Positions 27,305 to 38,100 of a DNA stretch of 64,000 nt are shown here, in pieces. The stretch covers positions 11,532,001-11,596,000 of the forward strand of contig CM065309.1 of assembly GCA_033032175.1 (NCBI GenBank). The letters run 5' to 3'. A program made the position numbers and the translations under genes. This DNA is from Saturnia japonica (taxonomy: Eukaryota > Arthropoda > Insecta > Lepidoptera > Saturniidae). Numbering within the stretch: the stretch's first letter is position 1; each line of letters starts with the position of its first letter. The notes under the pieces are model-generated. The model searched no databases and had not been told where the DNA came from. It was given only the letters and a program-made list of their open reading frames with translations.

Positions 27305-27498
27305 TTACAGGGAATATTTTAAATAGCGACTCCAAAAACAATATAAACATCGAATGTAACTTCAAAATTAAATTAATTTCATACAAAGATGATAATTATA
27401 ATTATAATGATAATTATGATGTCTTTGTTGGTTTAAATTCATTTAAAAATCCGTCTTTTCCGTTAATTAAACACTATTTAATTGACAATTTATGGTAA
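27305..27498 (+). CDS. Possible orphan terminal exon
   Basis: A good acceptor (TATATTACAG) is followed by an open frame ending TAA at 27498, with AATAAA about 15 nt later. The reading is Asn/Asp/Tyr-rich (DDNYNYNDNYDV) without a known domain. No upstream exon was found, so this may be chance. Confidence 0.2.
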
Positions 27499-27570
27499 AC
27501 ATTTTAAGATAATAAATGTTAAATTTGTTATTATATCCGCATAAAGCAATGCCAACTTCATATTAATAAC

Positions 27571-27577
27571 TATAAAA
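27571..27577 (+). promoter_or_regulatory. Candidate TATA box of the Gly/Tyr-rich gene
   Basis: TATAAAA lies about 30 bp before a short possible first exon (about 27600-27635) that ends AACAG before GTAATG. An upstream ATG in that exon would be out of frame with the main start at 28761, which weakens the model. Confidence 0.35.
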
Positions 27578-28199
27578 GCAGTTGGTTCTGTTGAACTGTG
27601 GCAATGAATCGTGAATACTCACGTCTAACAAACAGGTAATGAGTTACTTTACTAATTTTAGCGTGAGAACATCATTCTAGTGATTATTGTTTTGAGGGTC
27701 ATATACCACAAGAGTTCAGCTGAGTAATTATACATATTATTATATAATTTACTTGCACGACATAATATTATACCTTCTTGTACTCGTAAAACATGCGAGA
27801 GTATTTTTTGGAAGTTTTGTTTATTTTGTGTAAACTTTAGTAGGTATTTATTTTATCCAAACATTTAACAAAATATGTAATTTCGTGTAAAACACACTAC
27901 ATGAGAAATAGGTACTTATCATAATATAGGTAAAATTCAAAATAAATTAACAAAAACTTAGGTACAAACATTTTGATGACACACAAAAAGCGAGGCCGCA
28001 TCGTGATTGGTTCCTTGGAAATGGCGCGAAACAATTTATAATTAGAGATATTATACCACGTAAACTAATGCTAAGCTAACAATCATCAGAATGTTCGTCC
28101 ATTGGACAGTTCCCAGTGTCGTTCTTTCACTTTTTGTACTCTGAAGAAGAAGAAGTCCAATAGAAATAAGAATTAATAAGGTTTAGGTATGTAGGTACC

Positions 28200-28520
28200 T
28201 AAGACCAAAAATGTTTATTGTGGGTGTTCCTTAGAAGATAGACGTATACTCTCCGTGACTTTTTTGTAGGTCTTGTTAATGTCTACAATTATGTGGTACA
28301 TTAATTTGCTATATCTCTTATGGTTTACTCAGCGTAAGTCATTTAAGCGCCCGAATTGATTCACCATGATCAGTTTTTTTATTTGTGCGGAACCCTAATT
28401 CTTTTTCTAAAATAAAAGTAATCTAATTTACTCCCCATAACATCAGCTATCTACCACTGTTTTAGTCCCGTCTAAATCGGTCAAACCGTTTCAGAGATTA
28501 CCCGGAACAGTCAGAAATTT
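28200..28520 (-). mobile_element. Non-autonomous Helitron-like element, copy 2
   Basis: Shares GTGTTCCTTAGAAGATAGAC, TTTACTCAGCGTAAG and TTTGTGCGGAACCCTAAT with the 11.77-kb element in the same orientation. The CTAG end is missing. Confidence 0.6.
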
Positions 28521-28760
28521 TTTAAAAAAATGTTATAGGTATTGTATATACTTTCATAGGCATTTAGTAAAAAGCTGTTATTTTGACATTACAAACAGAC
28601 ACTTAAATTTTATTAATTGTGGTAGAGGTAGATAAATGTTAGGTTCGATTGTTTGGGCTTATAACCTTAGAAATTAAAGAAATATAGGTAGTTAAAGTTA
28701 TTTTGGTTATATTGTTTATAAAACATCATCAAATAAATCAGAATTAATGCTTAATTTCAG

Positions 28761-28905
28761 ATGGCGTTATTAATTTTATCGATGCTGACGTTCAATTGTA
28801 TTTACTCAGATGTTATTGGTGTGCCTATAGAATCGGAGAAAGTCGCATTTGCTCATTCAATTAAACAGGATAATAATGACCTCAGTTCTGATGCCAGTAC
28901 CTATT
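28761..28905 (+). CDS. Gly/Tyr-rich gene, signal-peptide exon
   Basis: Codes for 48 residues plus one base. A hydrophobic core spans residues 2-10, followed by a small/polar region to about residue 20. The donor is GTAAGT at 28906. Confidence 0.65.
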
Positions 28906-31900
28906 GTAAGTAAAATAAGTATTGTAAATATTTTACTATTCACACAAACAATGGAGGAAATTTTAATAAGCATAAATTTTATGTCAATAAGTAGGTTTTA
29001 TTTGGTGGTAACTTTAATACTTAGTGTCAGCTTTTATAATAAAATCCCGAAACACACTACTGATTTACCGGACAAGTTCAAGGACCATGTTAAGCAGGTT
29101 TTACTATCAAAAGGTTATTCTGTGAATGATAGTAATATCTGGAAGTGACTACCCCTCTGTGCATCCACTTAATTATTATTATTTTTTGAAATTAACACTT
29201 TTGTATAGTTGAAAAAAAAAAATAAACCCAATCTGTTTCTTACCGGTTCTTCTCGATGACTGAGTACTTTCCGAATCGGCAGTGTTGTTTTGACGTTCAT
29301 AAGTGCCTTCTTAGGGCCTAAATTGAATAAAGATTTTTCTGATTTTCATTTTGATTTGAATCTGTGAATACAAGACCTAGTTTATTTGTCACTAATTTTC
29401 ACTCGGAACTTTCATTAGACAACTTTAGTCACTTTGAACATAATGAGTTTATTTACTTATCAAAATTCTATAATGTGTAACTAGTAACAGACATTTCAAA
29501 TAGGTAGGTAGGTACAGAAAGAAACGCAAAAGTAAAAAATACATTTTTTTAATCACCTGAGTACTAAGTGTACAATATACAGAAACAATGGACGGTTACC
29601 ATACTTATTTAATTGTATTTAAATGCCTACATCCGAAAATATCTTATTAACCTTAGCATTCCCTAAGCACCCCTAACACTATAATAATAATAGAAAGTAT
29701 AATGAAAACACGAGCTACTCCCTGCAGGTCACTTTTGCATTAGGCACATATTTTCAGGACTCTACAAATAGACTAAAACAACTCGGATGTTTAACATCCA
29801 TACCATATGTACCATACCTAAAAACTTCCTTCCTCCAAACCCTAAATAGATTTTTATATACATTTTTATATAAGTAATCCCATTGACGACGTGACGCTAA
29901 ATTCAAAGGGCTTTCTTCATGTTAAGGGAACGTCGTTGGTAGAAAAATAACTATTTTAGATACCTACATGCTTTAAATACCTACCTATATAAAAAATTCC
30001 ATTAAGCAAATTTATACCGAAACGTTTAGACCAAATACTGATTGTCCAAATTATAGCAACGCATTTAGCAGTTTCACAATTTTCATATTTGAAAATTTTG
30101 TGAAAAATTGCTACTCAAATGTTATAATTAGTACTGCACGGTTAGGGGTCAACATCGATAGCTTTTATTGTTTTTATTACTAAAGGAGGTAAATAAATAA
30201 TACGGCTACACTTCCTAACTTGGCAACCGGTCCTCTTTAATGAAGACCATTACTGCCATTGTCGAGTGAATTATAGTGTCATGTGTTAAGGCGATTTAGT
30301 ATCCTAACAAGATGGTGGCTCTCATGTTAGAACTTTCTAGGAAGATTTTGTGAGATCTCAGAATGAATGCCTTCAGCTTATATTTATAATCCACTTCACT
30401 TATGCACAAAAACCAAACTATATCACGCAAAATGCCACCAATATTACATAATATAGACTCAAAAAACGTAAGTATTGAATTAAAAATAAAAACCACAAAA
30501 TGTCACTTCAATATCCCGCCAAAAACTCATTTACTGTATAACCTTTTTAATGCTACCAAAACTAACCAGAACAAATAGTACAGCCAAAGAATTTTTATAA
30601 CAATTTTATACCTACGTTATGCGAAAACACTTTTTCCCCGACCTAATATTTTTTACTTTTTAAATCGTTGTCAAACAAACAAATTAAAACGTGACAAATA
30701 TTACCATACTTTTAGTTTCATGATACATATTACATAGTTATATTATATTAATATAACTACTAGGAAAATATTTCATTGTAACATAGTAACAATTTTGTAA
30801 TTTTGTCATCTATACCAAAATAACACGGAAAATAATATCAAAATATACTTTTTTACTTAAGAAATGATACTCCGTCTTTATTTTTTGTTTTTGCGAAGAA
30901 TTTATACAATGTAATTTCACACAAGACGGCATATTTTAGTAATAAATAGTAATAATACTAAAGCACACGGGGTACTGACTTAGCATGACATATCCTTTCA
31001 AAATTGACACATATTATGGGACATTTTCGTGTTCTAACCGGCTCCATCTGCCTTTTCTTAAATCAGTGGGAAGTTGAAATTAAAATCCATAAATTATCGC
31101 AGGGTTTAACCCTAGCCACAGAGATAAAAAGGGCGCACATTTCTTCGGGACGGCAATATTTTTATTAAAGATATATATTTTGATATTAGGTATTAGTTAA
31201 TTCGTAATACGTTGACCTAGATTCTAGTTCTAAACACTTTCGTGTTTCTTTGCCGGTCACTGTGCTCATTAAAGATTTCCCGTGTATTTTTTTTTTATAG
31301 AAGGGCGAATTATTTCTAGTAGCCCACGGGCGCGGGCGCTCGGTAGGAACCTATACAATAACAATAATTTAAAGCTAAAATTTTCCAGGCCATGATCCAG
31401 TGTGAAAATACGAAACGGACTTAGTTTTACAAGGTTGCGGATTTTTGGCTGATCTATTATAATTTTAATGTACCATTTTTAGTGGACAAAGCTATTACAA
31501 TAATTTCAAAGTTAACGTAGTTTTAGTGTATTACAGTGCCTTTTACAGGCCATCAAGCGTTAAGTTACAAGCTTGAGCAAAACGCATGATTTTCTCGTGG
31601 TCAATTGTATTTTGGTATTTTATATTGAACAATTCTTGTATATAATATATATGTTGTGGGTTTCTCGGAAACGGCTACGATTTCGATAAAACTTTGCATT
31701 TAGATAACGTTTTAAATTCCAAGTTTACCTTTTTTGTTTTTAGTTTTAGTTTTTCTTTTTTTGTTTATAAGACACCGAGCACAGCTCGGTCGCCCACTCG
31801 GTCGGTCGGCCAATTAATGGTTGCTCGGAAACAGCTTTATTTAGATGAAAATTTTGTTTCGATGAGAGGTGTTATGCAACTTCCTATCCGTAGTATAGGT

Positions 31901-33354
31901 AACTATCGAACATCCGAAATAAAATAATATCCGATAGTGTAACGGTTTATTTTTTTGGAACTGACTACGCTGTTAGCCTGAGGGTCCCTAAACAAATAGA
32001 ACCGCAGATGGCTTTTACAGCTTTAAAGGGCTTGGGCGCGAGCGCTTATGGCATTCAGCTGTGAAAGCGTGGGCAACAAGCGCGCAAGGGTGCCAAAGTG
32101 GCCGGACCTCGGCTTAGGCGAGTCGCGGTCTGACTAATTCCCTATCCGTAAAATTCGAGCTAACTAACATATACATTTATACATGTCGCTGCCTCCTGGG
32201 AGGAAGGAAAGAACACGTATATGTATTTAGTAATCAGAAAATATGGTCTACACTAACTAGCGTAAAAAAAGAAAAAAAAAAGTCCCTTACAGAACCATGT
32301 TACATGTGTGGTGTGTGTGCACGTATGTATCAACATAGGTATTGTGTATAATGACACTAACGACGTATGGTGATTGCGAGTGCAGTGTCACTTGTATCGC
32401 GCGGGCGGCTGCCAGACTCAATAAATTCTCCCTATACGATGTTTTACCTTCTTGTATTCCCCGTCCTACTAACCTTAAACTCTTGTCCCCGATAACTCCT
32501 TTATTGTAGAACTCCTGTCAAAATTTATCATAATTAACAAAAGGAAACTGTAGTTGGCAAGGTAATTTCGTGCATGTTTGTATTCTTAGTCTAGTTATGT
32601 AATAAATGTTGTAGGTTTAGTCAATATGTGCCGTGTTGTCTTTGTGTGTAGTGTTTATTAATAGCCCGGACAGGATACATTTTACATTAATATACAGAAC
32701 ATAGTTTACGGTAAATCTTCGTTTATGGTTCTATTTACGTGACATTGGCGGAATTGTGTTTACACCTATAAACAAATGTACTCTGTAGTTTAATACACAC
32801 GCCCTCCCATTTTATTAAAAAAAGTAGTTTGTCTATCTCTAGCGTATGCGTAGGATAACTTTTCCATGTACCTGTATCACTCGTTTATCTTAAATTCTTC
32901 ATATAACAATGAAACACCGGTGTCCAATTACCTACCCTTTCAACATTATATTTCAGATTCCAGTAGCCATTCGGAATGGACTAACAATAACAATTACCCC
33001 TACAGCTATAAAAATAGCATCACTGGTTATGGCTTAGTTGACGACAAGAAACATAACGGTTATGGCGCAACTGGAAGTTCCGATAATTACTATGAGTATG
33101 AAAACTACGTCGGAGGTTCCGACGTTTACAAAGGATACGACACACGTAACACCTACCGAGGAAACGGCGGTTACGGTGGTTATGGCGGTAACGGCGGTTT
33201 AAACTCTTATTACGGGTATAATCAACCGAACTATCAAGGGGCGTATCATTTAGGATATGGATATTATCATAAAAGACAAGGATACGGGAATATTTACAAC
33301 AGTGGTATCACACCGAGCTTGGTCACAGGATACAGAGGATACTCAAAGAAATAA
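28761..33354 (+). CDS. Gly/Tyr-rich secreted protein, two coding exons
   Basis: Exon 28761-28905 (145 nt) follows TTAATTTCAG and opens with ATGGCG. It codes for MALLILSMLTFNCIYSDVIG, a clear signal peptide. It ends with one base of a codon before GTAAGT. Exon 32957-33354 follows TATTTCAG and completes that codon as Tyr; together they give 543 nt, 180 residues. The mature part starts acidic and Ser-rich, then becomes Asn/Tyr/Gly-rich (GGYGGYGGNGG, YHLGYGYYHKRQGYG). Such composition is common in insect cuticle and other extracellular structural proteins. No chitin-binding (RR) motif is seen, so no family is assigned. The 4-kb intron holds a LINE end and a MITE-like repeat. AATAAA is at 33520. 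Confidence 0.65.
29030..29350 (+). mobile_element. LINE 3' end fragment
   Basis: Codes for a LINE C-terminal tail (LPDKFKDHVKQVLLSKGY...W) ending at 29148. The untranslated end follows, with GACGTTCATAAGTGCCTTCT and GAATAAAGATTTTTCTGATT, common at LINE ends in Lepidoptera. Confidence 0.6.
29351..30295. other. Intron DNA, no feature seen
   Basis: AT-rich; several TAGGTAGGTACC-type runs, no coding signal. Confidence 0.4.
30296..30520. repeat. Dispersed MITE-like repeat, copy 2 of 3
   Basis: Carries GCAAAATGCCACCAATATTA and AAGATGGTGGCTCTCATG. Both motifs recur, inverted, at 51.78-51.98 kb; the first also at 16.8-16.96 kb. Confidence 0.6.
30521..32956. other. Remainder of the 4-kb intron
   Basis: No gene seen. 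31.64-32.13 kb is richer in GC and carries TTCTCGGAAACGGCTACGAT, text seen in lepidopteran mobile elements, but I cannot assign a family or ends. Confidence 0.35.
32957..33354 (+). CDS. Gly/Tyr-rich gene, terminal exon
   Basis: The acceptor TATTTCAG ends at 32956. Frame from the first exon is kept. The exon codes for 131 residues after the split Tyr and ends GYRGYSKK. The open frame extends upstream into the intron to 32866, but that part lacks the Gly/Tyr character. Confidence 0.75.
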
Positions 33355-33519
33355 GTTTATTTGTTTTCAAGCAAGGTTCTCTATGGTAGCAATGCTTGCT
33401 ATACGGTTATCACAGCTTCAATGGCCATAGAGATTAATGTGTAACAGTGTAATCCCAATCAATATTTGCATGTTTAGAAGTATGTTCAAAGTTATATGCA
33501 AGCACATTATTATTGTGTA

Positions 33520-33525
33520 AATAAA
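33520..33525 (+). promoter_or_regulatory. Polyadenylation signal, Gly/Tyr-rich gene
   Basis: AATAAA lies 165 nt after the stop. The convergent SRRM1 gene ends at 33735, so the two 3' UTRs probably come close or overlap. Confidence 0.6.
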
Positions 33526-33734
33526 CAAATTAAAAAAAACAGGAATTTCTTTTGAGATTTTAATACTAACAAAATAACATACACGTAATCTTAAAATCGT
33601 ACACAGTATGTAATTTTATCATTAATTATGTAAATTATTTTTTTTCAAATGAAATTACTTGCTAGCTTATGCAATAAAATCAAAGACGAATTGTAAACAA
33701 ACACTGCAAAAAGATAATTTAAAATGTTGTGGTA

Positions 33735-35101
33735 TTATTCAGAGCCAGATACGCTAGTTTGTTTCTTCATTGATTTCAATGCTCTCTCGCGTAACTTTTT
33801 TTCTAAATCCTCATTGTTAACTTTCCCTTCTTCCTCTTCCTCTTCTGCTTCTTCACTGTCGGAAGACTCGTCCTTCTTTTTCGACGCCTTTTTGTGTTTC
33901 TTGTGTTTCTTATGCTTCTTCGAATGTTTCTTATGTTTTTTTGACTTCTTGGACTTTTTAGGTTCATCACTGTCAGAGTCTGATTCCGTGTCAGAAACCT
34001 TCTTTCTAGCTTTCTTTTTGGAAACCTGGTCACTCTCAGAAGATGAATCTTCTTTTTCACGTTTCTTTGCTCTTTTCTCAGAGTCATCTCGAGATTTCGA
34101 TTTCAAATCATCAGTGCTCTTTATTTTAGCCTTATCATCTACTTTTTTGGAGCGCAAGACTTCTGGTGACAATGGTTTGTCTTTAGTTGAATCTACTTTT
34201 TTTCCACGTTTTGTCTCTTTTTCGGAACTTGAAGAATCATGTTTCGCAATCTTTTTTTTTCCGGACTTTGCGTCACTATCAGAACTGTTGTTAGCATGTG
34301 AATCATCAGAATTATCAGTTTTCTTTGATTTTCCTGATTTACTATCAACTTTTTCAGATCTAGATAGATCACTGCTTGTTTCTTTAACACGCTTTTTAAC
34401 CTTCTTTTCCCCATCAGACTCTTCTGGAATGTTTTTTTGTTTGGATTTAGTATTTTTATGTCTAGTATCCTCTTCAGAACTTGAGTCAGAGCTTGATGAA
34501 CGCGTCCGCTTCTTTCGAGATTTTTTTGCTAGCTTCTTTTTAGCATTCTTTTTGCTCTTTTTTTTCCTATCTTCCTCAGAATCACTGGACGAAGAATCAT
34601 CAGAGTCACTATCACTTGAAGAACTTTCTTTCTTAGGTTTTTTCGTTCTCTTTGAAGTGGTTTTTTCTTTGCGTTTTATTTTTCCCTTGCTCTTAGACTT
34701 TGCAACTTCACTACCTTCACTTTCAGATTCAGATTGATGACCTTTCCGTTTACTTTTCTTAATTTCTTTTGCTTTTGTGTTGTCTTCATTATGTTCTTTA
34801 TCAGAACCATTGTCAGACTTTTTAGTAACTTCCATTTCATGCTTTCTTAGAAATGGTGATGGAGTACGGGATAGGCTTTTAGAATAGTCACGCAGTGTTG
34901 GAATAGGTATAATATCCTCTCTTTCTTCATCATCAGATACATGAGTATGTTTAATTTGGCTTTCATCTTGAGCTGAATCTCGAGGTTTTTCTTTAGCTAC
35001 CGATGAGTCCCTGCTTGTACTTGATATTACTCTTTCCTTTGACTGCTCACGCGCAACTGTTACCCGATCAGAAGACACTTTGCGTAATTTTTCAATGTTT
35101 T
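33735..35101 (-). CDS. SRRM1: SRRM1 exon 14, terminal exon
   Basis: 1,367 nt after TTCCCCAG. Begins ENIEKLRKVSSDRVTVAREQ. It contains long Ser/Asp/Glu and Lys/Ser runs, a Lys/His run (KKSKKHKKHSKKHKK) and the conserved end DLEKKLRERALKSMKK. ATTAAA (minus strand, near 33559-33564) is a candidate polyadenylation signal. Confidence 0.95.
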
Positions 35102-38100
35102 CTGGGGAAAGTAAGATATTCGTAAAAAAATTACAAAAAAGAAAAAATTGTAAACTACAAATTATACAAAAATATTATACGCACCCTTTCTCGGTATGGA
35201 AACAGACTTCTCCAATCGCTCCTTTATGAGATCACTCGATCTTCTGTCACGCGACTTTCTATCCTTCGATTTTCTATCCTTCGTACCTCGATCTCGCGAT
35301 TTTCTATCCCTATAAAAATAGTCATTAAAGTATTATTGTATTCAAAGTGCTTATGAATTCTACATAACCCAGAATCACGACCTATTGTACCTCCTTATCA
35401 CAAGTTGTACACATGGGGTAGTAATTTCGTGTAATGTTAGTTATGAAAAAAAAAATACAATTTTTATAAGACCTTTAACTTCATAATGTTGGACCCATTG
35501 CAGTTGCAAACCTATCAATACCATTTCAGATATCTCTTTTCTGGAAATTTACTAAAAACCAATTATATTAAGTTACACATTTTAATATAATGTCTCGTGT
35601 TAGTATTATAGTCATGTTCATTCTTAAGAGACAATTGAAGCAGCTTCATGAAGAAATTTTTTTTACTGTATATGCCACTTTCAGAGCAACAGCCTCGTCA
35701 ACAACGGCAAATTAAATTTTAATTGGAAAGTGTTATAGTAGAACTACTTTAAGTTTATAGTTCATCGAAATCATTCTTAACCAATAAAAGTAATGTCTAA
35801 AATTACATTTATACTCCTGCGAATTTTAAATACATATTAGCTACATTTCAGTCGCATACAATTGCACAGAGACCGACAGACGCGTGAATAACCAATAATT
35901 ACTAACAATGACAATTACCTCTTCATACCTCATGCTTACAAGTGATGGCAATTCACAATAAGCAGAGTCCTGTACCAAATCTATCAATACAATAATTATT
36001 ATATTGGATAGAATTAGCAGTTTCGTTTGCATGAAGATACTGTTTATGGAGTTAATTTCCAAAAAATATTTAATACCACATACAATATTTTTCTTACAAT
36101 TTATACGAGCTCACTCTCCAAGTTGTCCCTTTATGGATTAAAATTTTATAACTTATTCTTGGGTATCCTTCCTTCTATAACTCATATTTTACCGCTTTTG
36201 GAACCCCTTACAGAGAGGTACCTGTGTAAAACTTAAAAATAATCGCTTTTGATATAACTTCGCCTCAAGAGTTGATTTATCAAAAACGCTGAGACATGTC
36301 TTTATTGTTAACCAATTGTGGTAGTACATGTCGTCAGCTTAATAAACGACAGAAGTCCCATACAAAATAGACGCTTATTTTATCGCTTTATATTGGTGGC
36401 ACAGCGCGGCAGGGGAGCCTTCGGCATCCGTACATGTAAGCGCACACCGATGTTAACTATTCCGCGGTATCCTTACCTATACCGTGACGTCCTTAGGCAT
36501 GTCGAAGCGTTCCGTTAGCACCGCGACATCGTGCGCGCGCCTATCTTTTTTTCACAATTAATAGTTGTAAAGTTATACATCTTGAGACTCCTCAATTGAA
36601 ACCATTTTGTGAGAAAAAATGAAAAGTGCAGTTTGCCCGACTGGTGAAAAAAGGATTTTTTTTTTCTTTGAAATACTATTTATTGACTTTATCGAAATTT
36701 ATCTAAGATCAAAAGTTATTAAGTTATTCTGTGAAAAATACAGCTCGGAAATATTAGCCACTTTACACTTACAAAACTCGAACAGCGGCGGACATGTTTG
36801 TTATTACATATTTGATATTCAGAACACCTTAATCTACAATAAAACATACAGTAGAAGCTGCTCAACTGATAACTTTTCGACTAATATAATAATATTCCGA
36901 CTTTCGATGTCTAATTCTGACCTAATGTGTGCAACCTTCTTTGAATGACTTGCAACACATCTCCGCAGCCTCTCTTAGCTTCAATGGACAGACACAGTCC
37001 GTAACACAAATCCGCAGCCTCGCTCCGCATCAGTGGAATGGCAACCTTATAATGTCATTACTTTTAATAAAGTGCCAGTGCACAAGTTTTCAATTTCCTG
37101 GTTTCAGATATAGCTTTTTAGTTTTTTTACGTCCTATTAACCCCTTTAGAAGAAAAATTTGTAAGTGGTAGATAGAGCCTGCGCAAGATTGGCTGCGTAA
37201 GCGCACCACCGCCACACCAATTTCTACCGCAAAACCGCAGTATTCGCGCTGCTCTGTTCCCGTTCGAAGGTGTGGAGCAAACATGCAATGGCACACAAAT
37301 CATTCCAACTATTACTAACCTATTTTATTAATGCCCCAGGCTGTCTTTTTAAGGTTGGATATACATAGCTATAGGCTAGTGACCACTAAAGTTTTGGTCA
37401 AAAAGAAAAAAAAAACAAAGCTAATCTGCATTAAAAAAGTAAGCTATTGAGAAATCTTATACTTTGTAGATTAAAAAAAACTGTTAACAACATGAATGCA
37501 AAAGTGCATTACAAACATTGATATTGTGAACATAATATTTACCTAGACCTATCTCTAGTTCGTCGGTCCCTCGAGCGCCGATCTCTAGAGCGGCGGTCGC
37601 GGGACCGTCGGCCGGAACGACGCCTCGAGCGACTGCGTCTGCGCGACTTTGACCGACGACGATCCCGTGACCTTTGTCAAAAATGAAAATGGAGAAGTGA
37701 ATAGCAATGATAGCCCTCTCAGTGAGGCACTCAGACACCTGCCGCTGATCAAAAGTTTGGCAAATCTGTCCCGGGCAGCAATTTAAGAAAGCGCCACTTA
37801 AATGCAAGGAAACCAAACTTGTTTTAGTAAAGCGCCTAGAATCGAAGGCCCGCCGTACTATGGATTGTTCATTTGATTTTCGGACGCATCCCCTAGGTTG
37901 ATTTTGGAACATATCCTAAGTTGATTTTTGAAACATGATGTTTCTGCCAGAATTTCCATAGCACCTAGTAATATCATGTGCTGGTAATTGCCAGTTTTGA
38001 GAAATCTTATATCCAGGGCTACCAGACAATGTTGATTAACGTGTAGAAAATTAGATGGCAGGACATTTTTAATATTCATTTATCTAGGTAATAACAATTA

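Noticed and set aside
33724..34737. 337-residue plus-strand reading opposite SRRM1 exon 14
   Set aside because: The Ser/Phe/Leu-rich composition is the antisense of Lys/Ser/Glu codons; the minus-strand reading has conserved SRRM1 motifs.
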